Positions 50,422 through 58,568 of a stretch of 64,000 nt of DNA are shown here, in pieces. How positions within the stretch are numbered: position 1 is the first letter of the stretch; each line of letters opens with the position of its first letter. The position numbers and the translations under genes are program-made. Source of the DNA: Pseudomonas sp. S04 (lineage in GTDB: Bacteria; Pseudomonadota; Gammaproteobacteria; Pseudomonadales; Pseudomonadaceae); the NCBI RefSeq assembly GCF_009834545.1, contig NZ_CP019427.1:2176001-2240000 (forward strand), written 5' to 3'. The notes under the pieces were generated by a model. That model saw nothing but the letters and a program-made list of their open reading frames with translations. It was not told the origin of the DNA and ran no database searches.

Positions 50422-51579
50422 GAGGGTGGGACGCTGCCATTGTGGGGATCGCGGAGTTGAAGCCTGTAAGACGGACGGAGGGGTTGACCACGCTCGGAAT
50501 GATTTTCGACGTTGCCGCACTCGCTGTACGAGACGCTGGACTGCGCCCACAGGACATTGATGGTCTTCTCGTTGGGCCTCAAGTAGGAGAGACCCCCCAA
50601 CATATTCCAGCGACAGTGGCTGAGTATTTGGGTTTGAAGCCTGCTATGGCCGGTGTGGTGGATCTTGGCGGCGCATCCGCTGCGGGCATGGTGTGGCGAG
50701 CTGCCGCTGCCATTGCATCCGGTATGTGTCATACGGTGCTCTGCGTTCTTGCGAATACCTTGGAGACCGCATTGCGCTCTCCAAATCGAAACCCGATTCG
50801 TGAAATGGACGTGCCTTATGGGGCTTCTGGAGCAAACGTTGCCTACGCGTTGATTGCACAGCGACATATGCAGCAATTCGGAACCACCTCTCGTCAATTA
50901 GCTAAGGCAGTTGTAGATCAGCGGCACAATGCACAGCTGAATCCCCAGGCCATTTTTCATGGTGTGCCATTGACTGTGGAAGAGGTACTCGCGTCTCCGC
51001 TGGTGGCTGATCCCTTGCATCTTCTTGAGGTGGTCATGCCTTGTGGTGGTGGTGCGGCCTTTATCGTAACCAGTGCGGCTCGAGCTCGCGAGATGACTCA
51101 TCCCCCAGTCTTTCTCGCGGGAGCCGGAGAAAAAGTAACGCATCGTGCTATTGCATTTGCACCAGACCTCACAATGAGCCCGTTGAAGAGCGCGATAGAG
51201 CAAGCGTATAGCCAAGCGGGAGTCGGCCCGAAACAGATAGATGTCCTCTCGTTCTATGACTGCTACAGCATCATGTTGGCGATTACCGCTGAAGATGCCG
51301 GGTTCTGTAAGAAAGGGCATGGAGGATCATGGTTGGCCGAAAACGACCTCACATGGGAAGGGAATTTTCCACTTAATACTCACGGCGGACAGTTGTCGTG
51401 TGGTCAAGCGGATCTAGCGGGAGGCATGTCGCATATCGTTGAGGCTGTAAGGAAGTTGCGGCAAGACGTGGATGGAAGACAAGTGAAGAACGAACGCCGA
51501 ATGGGCTCTGGTTACTGGAAATGGGGCAACCATGAGCGAAGCAACAGCTCTCATTTTGAGGCGTGGAGATCATTCATGA
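50418..51579 (+). pseudogene. SCP2-type thiolase, C-terminus shifted out of frame by a 4-bp duplication
   Basis: This is a thiolase-family protein of about 385 residues starting at GTG 50418 (MRGWDAAIVGIAELKPVRR), with GGASAAGMVWRAAAAIASGMC, YGASGANVAYALIAQRHMQQFG, SFYDCYSIMLAITAEDAGFC and NTHGGQLSCGQADLAGGMSHIVEA, as in non-specific lipid-transfer-type thiolases. At 51488-51495 the tandem GAACGAAC shifts the frame. The expected end NAEWALVTGNGATMSEATALILRRGD then reads in +1, with its TGA at 51577-51579 overlapping the ATG of the next gene. As given, the frame instead runs through into that gene, predicting a 532-residue fusion. Removing one GAAC restores both normal genes. Confidence 0.8.
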
Positions 51580-52016
51580 GTACCGTCTTAAGATCCATAA
51601 ATAAGCCTGAACCGATTCCCACTTCAATTTCTCAGTATTTTTGGGAGCGAGCGCGACAGCAGGAACTGGTAATTCAGAAGTGCCAAGCATGTGGTACTTC
51701 GGTCTTCTACCCCAGAAATCGCTGCCCTGTATGTTGGGAGAATAGTCTTGAATGGATTAGTTCACGCGGGAAAGGTGTTCTTGCGTCATTCACGATTGTG
51801 CGCAGACCTGGGCATAAGGCCTTCCAATCGGAGGTGCCTTATACGGTTGCTCTTGTTGATTTGGACGAGGGCCCGCGATTGTTGACGAATCTAGTGGGAG
51901 AGTTCGTTCAGAGTGAGCTAAAAATCGGTTCGGCAGTTGAAGTGGCTTGGGTAAAAGAAGGAAATTACACCTACCCAAAGTTCTACTTATCTAACCCGTT
52001 TGGGTCTGGAGTATAA
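51576..52016 (+). CDS. Zn-ribbon/OB-fold acyl-CoA-associated protein (DUF35-like)
   Basis: This is a protein of about 146 residues from ATG 51576 (MSTVLRSINKPEPIPTSISQYFWERARQQEL). It has the rubredoxin-like zinc ribbon CQACGTSVFYPRNRCPVC and a C-terminal OB-fold (GVLASFTIVRRPGHKAFQSEVPYTVALVDLDEG). Proteins of this family form complexes with SCP2-type thiolases and supply a CoA-binding or regulatory domain. It normally overlaps the thiolase gene by ATGA; here the thiolase frameshift makes the two appear fused. Confidence 0.82.
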   Translation: MSTVLRSINKPEPIPTSISQYFWERARQQELVIQKCQACGTSVFYPRNRCPVCWENSLEWISSRGKGVLASFTIVRRPGHKAFQSEVPYTVALVDLDEGPRLLTNLVGEFVQSELKIGSAVEVAWVKEGNYTYPKFYLSNPFGSGV

Positions 52017-52018
52017 CC

Positions 52019-53191
52019 ATGAGTGATCATACAACCCCTGTGCTTTTGGATGGCCTGAGAACTCCATTTGGCAAATATAAAGGAGCCCTTTCCGGCTATA
52101 GCGCGCGAGACCTAAACGCGATTGTGATTAAAGCACTGCTTGCGAAAGTGCCTGAGTTAATGCAATCCGATGGCGTCCTACTTGGACAAGTACTCCAAGC
52201 CACTCAAGGGCAAAACCCTGCAAGGCTCGCTGCAAGCGATGCTGGCCTGCCGCTGACCATACCGGCTGCAACTTTTAACAGCGTGTGCCTCGCTGGATTG
52301 TCCACGGTTGCGGATGCGACGAGACGAATCCATCTCGGGGAAGGGCGTGCCTACATCGTCGGAGGCGGAGATTCGATGAGTCGCGCCCCGCATGCCGCTC
52401 TTATGCGCACTGGGATTGTCAGACCAGGCTCCATGGAAATGATCGATGTCATGATACGCGATGGCTTGTGGTGTTCTATTTCCAATGAAGGTGTGGGAGA
52501 GATCTCAGAGCGTGCTAATCGGGAGTTACGAGTATCGAGGGAAGCGCAGGACGAAATTGCTGTACGTTCACATCAGCTAGCTGCGCAGGCCTATCAACAG
52601 GGATTGTTTGGTACTGAAGTCATCTCTGTACAGTTGAAAAATGAGGCGTTTAGCAGCGATGAAGGCGTAAGAGGTGAGAGCAGCCTGGATAAAGTTTCTA
52701 AACTGTTACCAGCATTCAACGAATTTGGCACGATCACAGCCGGCAATGCATCGCAAATGTCCGATGGTGCATCAATTGGAGCAGTGACATCTTTGGCATT
52801 CGCCAAGGAAATTGGCAGAGCACCACTGGCAAAAATAATCTCCTTTGCCGAGGTGGCAGGCCCGGATACATCCCTCCATCTCAAGCCAGCTTATGCCATA
52901 GAGCTTGCTCTAAAAAAAGCGGGGCTGAAAGTTTCAGACATCGACCTGTTTGAGATTAATGAAGCGTTTGCCGCAGTAGTCGCGACAACCTGTACACATC
53001 TAAAAGTTCCCTTAGATATAACCAATGTTAATGGCGGTGCCATCGCAATCGGTCACCCGTTGGGTGGAACAGGTTTTCGGTTGTTACTGACATTAGCCAA
53101 AGAGTTGCAAAGGCGCAACGCCCGTTATGGGGTTGCATCAATGTGTGGTGGTGGTGGACAAGGTTTTGCAGTCATCATTGAGAGGATTTAA
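52019..53191 (+). CDS. Acetyl-CoA C-acyltransferase (thiolase)
   Basis: This is a 390-residue classical thiolase, two bases after the previous stop. The acylated Cys is in FNSVCLAGLSTVADA; the His in NGGAIAIGHPLGGTGFRLLL and the Cys in CGGGGQGFAVIIE complete the active site. NEAFAAVV is the third motif. It should cleave acetoacetyl-CoA or another 3-oxoacyl-CoA with CoA to give acetyl-CoA, completing acetoacetate breakdown with the synthetase at the head of the operon. Confidence 0.92.
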   Translation: MSDHTTPVLLDGLRTPFGKYKGALSGYSARDLNAIVIKALLAKVPELMQSDGVLLGQVLQATQGQNPARLAASDAGLPLTIPAATFNSVCLAGLSTVADATRRIHLGEGRAYIVGGGDSMSRAPHAALMRTGIVRPGSMEMIDVMIRDGLWCSISNEGVGEISERANRELRVSREAQDEIAVRSHQLAAQAYQQGLFGTEVISVQLKNEAFSSDEGVRGESSLDKVSKLLPAFNEFGTITAGNASQMSDGASIGAVTSLAFAKEIGRAPLAKIISFAEVAGPDTSLHLKPAYAIELALKKAGLKVSDIDLFEINEAFAAVVATTCTHLKVPLDITNVNGGAIAIGHPLGGTGFRLLLTLAKELQRRNARYGVASMCGGGGQGFAVIIERI

Positions 53192-53194
53192 AGA

Positions 53195-53659
53195 ATGAGC
53201 GAGAACAACAAAAAACAACCTAATGGCTGGGTTGATACCCGATTCGGTATGCCGTCGGTAGGCTCCACAGCAGAGAGAAGCAAAAATGTAACACTCGCTG
53301 ATATTGAGCTCTTTAGCGCTATGACAGGCGACCGCAACCCACTTCATACCGATAAGAAGGCCGCAGAGTCCTCGCGCTTCGGCGGACTTATTGTGCAAGG
53401 TGGTGTTACCAGCGGGATGTTGAATGCGGTAGTAGCGGAGGACCTTCCTGGGCCAGGTACGGTGTTTTTGAGCGTTGAATGGAAGTTTATCAAGGCTACC
53501 TATGTCGGCGACACGATCACAGCGTGCGTGAAAGTTCTAGAGCTCCGTGAGGATAAACCCATCTGCACTTTAGAAACAGTTGTCAAGAATCAACACGGAG
53601 AGGTCTGCCTTGAAGGTAAGGCTGTGACTTACACTGCTTCGCTAACACCAGTTGAGTAG
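53195..53659 (+). CDS. MaoC-like (R)-specific enoyl-CoA hydratase
   Basis: This is a 154-residue hot-dog-fold hydratase. The hydratase motif is in LADIELFSAMTGDRNPLHTDKKAAESSRFGGLIVQG (Asp and His catalytic). It adds water to 2-enoyl-CoA. It begins three bases after the thiolase stop, so it is in the same operon. With the two thiolases it suggests that the operon handles acyl chains longer than acetoacetate as well. Confidence 0.86.
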   Translation: MSENNKKQPNGWVDTRFGMPSVGSTAERSKNVTLADIELFSAMTGDRNPLHTDKKAAESSRFGGLIVQGGVTSGMLNAVVAEDLPGPGTVFLSVEWKFIKATYVGDTITACVKVLELREDKPICTLETVVKNQHGEVCLEGKAVTYTASLTPVE

Positions 53660-53869
53660 CTATTGAATTTGACAATTGGTTAATTAACGTTCTCGCGCTT
53701 GCGATATTGACGCGCAATTCATAGTTGCGAGCGTGAGAGTTTTTTTCGTTGATGTAGGAGGCTGCAACGGATTTAGTTTTTGCGATACTTCGTTTTAGTA
53801 GTTGTAGTGTTGCAGATAAATTATTAGCTTTTTGGACTACCCAGCTCACAACAATAAAAAGGTGCCTCC

Positions 53870-55213
53870 ATGCTAAATAGTATTGTTTCATTTTTCACCG
53901 AGCTTATGCGTCGTTTCCTTCCAGACCCGTTTGTCTTTGCAATCGGCCTCACCCTATTAACAATGCTACTTTCTTATGTGGTTGAAGGCCTGGCGCCGAT
54001 CCATATTTTAGAAAGTTGGGGGGAGGGGTTCTGGAGTCTTTTGGCATTCACGACTCAAATGGCAGTAATTCTTGTAATGGGATACGTAGTTGCTACGGCT
54101 CCATTTGTAGATCGAATGCTAGATAAACTGGTCAGCCGTATTAAGTCACCTCGCGCTGCGGTGGTGGTTGCAACGGTTGTGGGCGGCGTTGGTTGCTACC
54201 TCAACTGGGGTTTTGGACTTGTAATCGGAGGACTTGTAGCACGAAAGCTGGCAATGAGTATTAAAGGAGTACATTATCCTCTCATAATCGCGGCAGCCTA
54301 TAGTGGATTTACGTTGTATGGATTTGGGTTTTCCGCGACTATCCCGGTTCTAATTTCAACAAAAGGGCATCAACTGCAGGAGCAGATGGGTGTTATAAGC
54401 TTGAGTGAAACAATTTTTTCGTTACCAATGATGCTCACTGCATTGATTGTTCTAATTACCATGCCTATCCTAAACGCTTGGTTACATCCGAAAAACCCCG
54501 ATGATATCGTAGAGATTGATCCGGCATGTTTTGAGGATAAAACCCACAAATCTGAAACTCATCACCTTCTTGCGGAAAATACCTTTGCAACACGATTGAA
54601 TAATAGCAAAATTCTAAGCTATGTAATTGGTGCTCTCGGCATCGCCTATTTGGTCATGTTTGTGTACAAGGGCGGAAGTTTCGATTTAAATAAAATCAAT
54701 TTTTTACTTTTGTTCCTTGGGGTATTGCTTCTCAGGACTCCCGCAGAGTATATGAGTAAGCTGAATGAAGGGGTGAAAACTGTATCTGGGATTATTTTGC
54801 AATTTCCGTTTTATGCGGGAATCATTGCAATGATGCACGCGTCAGGATTAGTCGATACCATTTCTGCAGCATTCATAAGCATTTCTACAACCCAGAGCTT
54901 ACCTTTTTGGGGGGTTATAAGCTCATTTATCATTAATTTCTTCGCACCTTCAGCGGGTGGGCACTGGGCGATCCAAGGGCCATTCATGGTCGAGGCTGCT
55001 CGGGAACTGAGCACCTCGCAAGCTCAAACAGCCATGTCGGTTATGTTGGGTAATGCATGGAACGATTTAATCCAACCCTTCTGGATATTGCCTGCTCTCG
55101 CCATGTCTCGCTTGAAACTTAAGGATATCATGGGCTACACAGTGGTGATTATGTTGTGGGTGGGAGCTATTTACATCTCATCAGTTTTGATCTGGTCTTA
55201 TATGTCACATTGA
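53870..55213 (+). CDS. atoE: Short-chain fatty acid transporter, AtoE family
   Basis: This is a 447-residue membrane protein with about twelve helices. FFTELMRRFLPDPFVFAIGLTLLTMLLSYVVEG at the start, YLNWGFGLVIGGLVARKLA, GFTLYGFGFSATIPVLI, FAPSAGGHWAIQGPFMVEAA and MLGNAWNDLIQPFWILPALA are family landmarks. AtoE proteins bring in acetoacetate and short fatty acids. A 210-bp gap from the MaoC gene contains no clear terminator. It completes an uptake-activation-thiolysis pathway. Confidence 0.9.
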   Translation: MLNSIVSFFTELMRRFLPDPFVFAIGLTLLTMLLSYVVEGLAPIHILESWGEGFWSLLAFTTQMAVILVMGYVVATAPFVDRMLDKLVSRIKSPRAAVVVATVVGGVGCYLNWGFGLVIGGLVARKLAMSIKGVHYPLIIAAAYSGFTLYGFGFSATIPVLISTKGHQLQEQMGVISLSETIFSLPMMLTALIVLITMPILNAWLHPKNPDDIVEIDPACFEDKTHKSETHHLLAENTFATRLNNSKILSYVIGALGIAYLVMFVYKGGSFDLNKINFLLLFLGVLLLRTPAEYMSKLNEGVKTVSGIILQFPFYAGIIAMMHASGLVDTISAAFISISTTQSLPFWGVISSFIINFFAPSAGGHWAIQGPFMVEAARELSTSQAQTAMSVMLGNAWNDLIQPFWILPALAMSRLKLKDIMGYTVVIMLWVGAIYISSVLIWSYMSH

Positions 55214-55396
55214 TCATTAGAGAATGGCGTGCATTGAGCCGAATAGACCTCAATGTGCGCCTTCCAGGACGACGGGCACCAAAGGCTGCAAGAAGGGGTG
55301 TTTCTACAGTTGTGCAAAATCTTCTGCAATTGCCCCGCGGCGTTACAGGATTTTTCGTCGTTGACGCTGAGTGATCTCAAGGCACCCTGCCTGTGG

Positions 55397-55420
55397 TATA
55401 ACAAGTGTACCGACCGGTCG
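55397..55420 (+). promoter_or_regulatory. Autoregulatory operator upstream of the TetR gene
   Basis: GTACCGACCGGTCG (55407-55420) contains the palindrome CGACCGGTCG, resembling the CCGACCGATCGGT sites at 48.3 kb. A -10-like TATAAC (55397-55402) immediately precedes it. The rest of 55214-55525 shows nothing else. Confidence 0.6.
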
Positions 55421-55525
55421 AGGTGCTGATCGTGCTGAATTTCATCAGTCGGCCGGGAAGACTCGTTTGACAGATCTCGGCAGGCCAGGCTCTGACGAGG
55501 AAATTGTTAGCAGAAGGAAATTTGC

Positions 55526-56131
55526 ATGGCAGAGGCTAAAATTGCTGAAAAATCATCCGTCGTCGAAAGTGGCACGAAAGAGCGCATTCTGCGTATAGCG
55601 GCCGAGCTGTTTTCTACTCGTGGCTACCATGCGACTGGAATGGCTGAGCTTGAAAAAGCGACTGGTTTAGGTCGAGGCGCGCTGTACCATCATATAGGGA
55701 GTAAAGAAGAGCTACTGTTCGAAATCACGAGCCGCTACCTAAGGGTGTTGATCGCGGCAGGTGTTCCGTTGAGCGAAACTGACCTCCCAGCAGAGGAGAA
55801 ATTTAGGCGCTTCTCTTCGATAGTCATGCAAGCGATTGTCAATCACCTGGCTGAAATGACCGTATGCTTCCGTGAAGTTCATTCGGTTACTGGTGAGCGC
55901 CAAATGGAGTTGCTTGACCTTCATCGCCGATATGAGCAGATATGGTCAGCGATATTGAAGTCTGGCGTTCAGGAAGGTGTATTCGGTACTGCGGATTCTT
56001 TAGCTGTAAAAGGGATCCTTGGTATCCACCACTACAGCTACCTTTGGATAAAGCCTGGTGGCCCGCGTACGCCAGAAGCGATATCAGATTTTTTCTGCCA
56101 GATGCTGCTTCCTGGTTTGAAGTATCAGTAG
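55526..56131 (+). CDS. TetR-family regulator of the acetoacetate operon
   Basis: This is a 201-residue TetR/AcrR repressor. The N-terminal helix-turn-helix is TKERILRIAAELFSTRGYHATGMAELEKATGLGRGALYHHIGSKEELLFEI; the C-terminal ligand-binding helices (residues 70-200) include VNHLAEMTVCFREVHSVTGERQ. Matching palindromes stand before this gene and inside the promoter of the acetoacetate operon, so it probably represses both and is released by an acyl-CoA. The ligand is inference. Confidence 0.88.
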   Translation: MAEAKIAEKSSVVESGTKERILRIAAELFSTRGYHATGMAELEKATGLGRGALYHHIGSKEELLFEITSRYLRVLIAAGVPLSETDLPAEEKFRRFSSIVMQAIVNHLAEMTVCFREVHSVTGERQMELLDLHRRYEQIWSAILKSGVQEGVFGTADSLAVKGILGIHHYSYLWIKPGGPRTPEAISDFFCQMLLPGLKYQ

Positions 56132-56330
56132 CAATAAGCCGAAGGGCGTTGCCGATAAGACGCCCGTATGACATTCCGCCGGAGCCCGACCCCATCGCGC
56201 AGTGAAAAAAAACTGCGATCCTGATGACCAAAGCGTCTTGGCTCGTGCCAAGCGCTAGATTCAAGTCCACTTGCAAATCAGGTACAGGCCCGCCAATTAC
56301 CATTCAATGGGCGGGAAATGGCGCGAGCTA

Positions 56331-57020
56331 TCAATGGCCTGTGTCTCGTAGGGATTCTGTGAGACGTTGTCCGTGAACTGTCACATGCTCTGAAGCCAGC
56401 TGCTCCGAGAGTGCCGCGTCGCCACTGATAATGGCATCTACGAGCGCTTTATGTTCCGGGTAGATCGACGCAGCGCTTCCGACCATACGATTGGTACTGA
56501 GGATGTAGAGAAGTACGGTATCGATGATCAGAGCGTACTGCTGTAAGAGCCTTCTGTGATTTGCGATGCTGACAATAGTCTTGTGCACAGCCAGATCTGC
56601 CTCAGCAATTGCCCTCCAATCATTCCGTTGCGTGGCAAGCTTAAGCGTCTTCAACGCTGCGGTTAGCGCTTTCTTGCCTTCGCTATCAATGTTCTCCGCA
56701 GCTAGTCGAGCCGCTAGTCCCTCCAGGCAACTGCGTAACGTGTACAGCTCTCTTGCATCATCCGATGAGAGGGAAAAAACCTCCCAGCCTGTATAGGCGT
56801 GCTGCACCACAAGCCCTTCGCCTGATAGGCGCTGCAATGCTGCCCGAACAGTTGATCTCGACAGCCCGACTTGAGCTGCAAGCCCAATCTCAGTGAGTCG
56901 AGAGCCTAGGGCAAGCTGGCCGGATATGATCGCGTCGCGGATGCAGTCCGCAGCCTTACGGTCTAGGCTGCGGCGGTCGATATTCTCGCCCGCTATAGAT
57001 AGGAGGTTTTTCTGGGTCAT
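56331..57020 (-). CDS. GntR-family regulator (FCD subfamily)
   Basis: This is a 229-residue regulator from ATG 57020 (MTQKNLLSIAGENIDRRSLDRKAADCIRD); an upstream in-frame start at 57065 would run into the operator. The winged helix is LGSRLTEIGLAAQVGLSRSTVRAALQRLSGEGLVVQHAYTGWEVF. The all-helical FCD effector domain has ELYTLRSCLEGLAARLAAEN, ADLAVHKTIVSIANHRRLL and the metal-binding His pair near PEHKALVDAI. It is divergent from the enolase-superfamily gene and very likely controls it through the GTTAAC sites between them. Confidence 0.87.
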   Translation of the reverse strand: MTQKNLLSIAGENIDRRSLDRKAADCIRDAIISGQLALGSRLTEIGLAAQVGLSRSTVRAALQRLSGEGLVVQHAYTGWEVFSLSSDDARELYTLRSCLEGLAARLAAENIDSEGKKALTAALKTLKLATQRNDWRAIAEADLAVHKTIVSIANHRRLLQQYALIIDTVLLYILSTNRMVGSAASIYPEHKALVDAIISGDAALSEQLASEHVTVHGQRLTESLRDTGH

Positions 57021-57055
57021 GCCCACATACTGAAGCGGTAAAAATCCACTGTCAA

Positions 57056-57169
57056 CAGTTAACAATCAGACAGAGGAACTCCAGAAGGGTAGGCAGCGAA
57101 CCGCTGATGATTGGCTGTTGACCGGTTGGAGCAATGGGGATAGATTCGCCATTGTCGATTGTTAACAAT
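57056..57169. promoter_or_regulatory. Two GntR operators between the regulator and the enolase-superfamily gene
   Basis: CAGTTAACAATC (57056-57067) and the perfect palindrome ATTGTTAACAAT (57158-57169) share the core GTTAACAAT. One lies at the start of the GntR gene and the other 34 bp before the ATG of the divergent gene. FCD-type GntR regulators commonly bind such T/A-rich dyads. Confidence 0.62.
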
Positions 57170-57202
57170 TAATCTAAGACAATTAACAGAGTGGAGAGAA
57201 AA

Positions 57203-58393
57203 ATGCGTATTGAGCACGTTGAAACGATCGCATGCGATGCAGGATGGCGGAATTACCACTACCTGAAGATCGTGACTGACAATGGCATCGTTGGCTGGGC
57301 CGAGTACGATGAGGCTTTCGGGCCTTCCGGGCTGACAGCCGTGATTGAGAAAATTGCACCGCGCCTAATCGGTAAGCCAGTGAATGGTCACGAATCAGTT
57401 ATTGGGCCGATAGCTGCCACCCTGCGACCAGCACCGCACGGCCTAAGTGCAGAGGCATTAGGCGCGATCGAAAATGCCTTGCTGGACATCAAGGGGAAAG
57501 CGCTAGGTGTTCCTTGCCACGAAATCCTTGGCGGCAAGCACCGGGACACCATCCCGGTTTACTGGTCACACTGTGCTACATGGCGAATCAACCATCCGAA
57601 ATTCTACAGTCCGGTGATTACTGATCTAGAAGGCGTGAAACGGGCGGGGCAGGATGCGCGTGAGCTCGGTGTTCCTGCTGTGAAAACGAACCTTTTTTTG
57701 AATGACGAAGCAGGTATGCGCCAATGGATGCCTGGTTTCGCGGCGCCCTACGATCCCTCACTAAATGTGGACAAGAAACTTGTAAGAAGTGTGCGCGCTC
57801 ATCTGGATGCTCTGAAAGAAGGCGCAGGCCCCGATACTGAACTGATGATTGATTTGAATTTCAACTTCAAAACTGAGGGTTTTGTTAAAATCATTCAAGA
57901 GCTACGTGACTATGATTTTCTCTGGATAGAGCTTGATAGCTACAATCCACAAGCACTTGCATATATTCGAGAACGTAGCCACTCACCGATCGCAGCATGT
58001 GAAACTCTTTTCGGAGTTCGCCAGTATCTGCCTTATCTCCAGAGTCAGTCTGTGGACGTTGCGATCATCGATGCTGTCTGGAACGGAGTTTGGCAGTCTA
58101 TGAAGATTGCTAATGTTGCAGACGCCTTTGATGTGAACGTGGCACCTCACAATTTCTACAGTCACCAAGCAACAATGATGAACATCCATTTTGCCGCCGC
58201 AGTACCAAACCTTCGTATCATGGAACATGATATTGACCGGCTAGCTTGGGATAAAGATCTATTTACCTATGTTCCTGAAATCAAAAATGGTTCGATTGTC
58301 GTCCCTGATACGCCCGGTTGGGGATGCGATCCGATTGAGGAGAAAATGAAAAATCACCCACCACGTGTATTTAAGGGTTACTTAGGTTTGTAA
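57203..58393 (+). CDS. Mandelate racemase/muconate lactonizing-type dehydratase (enolase superfamily)
   Basis: This is a 396-residue enzyme starting at ATG 57203 after GGAGAG. The capping domain is residues 1-125 (ALGAIENALLDIKGKALGVPCHEILGG), followed by the TIM barrel. Metal ligands are Asp217 (MIDLNFNF), Glu243 (WIELDSY) and Glu267 (AACETLFG), with His316 in VAPHNFYSHQATM as the probable acid/base. These residues fit acid-sugar dehydratases, which remove water from sugar acids. The exact substrate is unknown; a GntR gene before it and an MFS anion symporter after it make a compact sugar-acid catabolic unit. Confidence 0.88.
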   Translation: MRIEHVETIACDAGWRNYHYLKIVTDNGIVGWAEYDEAFGPSGLTAVIEKIAPRLIGKPVNGHESVIGPIAATLRPAPHGLSAEALGAIENALLDIKGKALGVPCHEILGGKHRDTIPVYWSHCATWRINHPKFYSPVITDLEGVKRAGQDARELGVPAVKTNLFLNDEAGMRQWMPGFAAPYDPSLNVDKKLVRSVRAHLDALKEGAGPDTELMIDLNFNFKTEGFVKIIQELRDYDFLWIELDSYNPQALAYIRERSHSPIAACETLFGVRQYLPYLQSQSVDVAIIDAVWNGVWQSMKIANVADAFDVNVAPHNFYSHQATMMNIHFAAAVPNLRIMEHDIDRLAWDKDLFTYVPEIKNGSIVVPDTPGWGCDPIEEKMKNHPPRVFKGYLGL

Positions 58394-58463
58394 ATTTCTA
58401 TATTTCACTTGAGGAGCGGGGGGGGGAGTCCCTCCCGATTCTTTAATCGACGGGAGAATAAAA

Positions 58464-58568
58464 ATGACAACCTCTCAAGGTAATGCGTTAAAAAAAGTTT
58501 TTGCTGCATTGAGTGAAGGCTCCTCCTTTCTTCTAACTGATCCTGCGCAGGAGAAAGGTAATGAATAA
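58464..58568 (+). CDS. Short ORF overlapping the MFS start
   Basis: ATG 58464, preceded by GGGAGA, opens a 34-residue frame, MTTSQGNALKKVFAALSEGS followed by SFLLTDPAQEKGNE, whose TAA overlaps the ATG of the MFS gene (58561). It could be a leader peptide coupling translation or the cut N-terminus of a dehydrogenase gene. I recognise no family. A G run (58418-58425) and a small hairpin precede it. Confidence 0.25.
   Translation: MTTSQGNALKKVFAALSEGSSFLLTDPAQEKGNE

Noticed and set aside
50418..52016. A genuine thiolase-OB-fold fusion protein
   Set aside because: The +1 frame across the junction encodes the normal thiolase end and an ATGA overlap, and a GAAC tandem duplication explains the shift. 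The fusion is most simply an artefact of that duplication.
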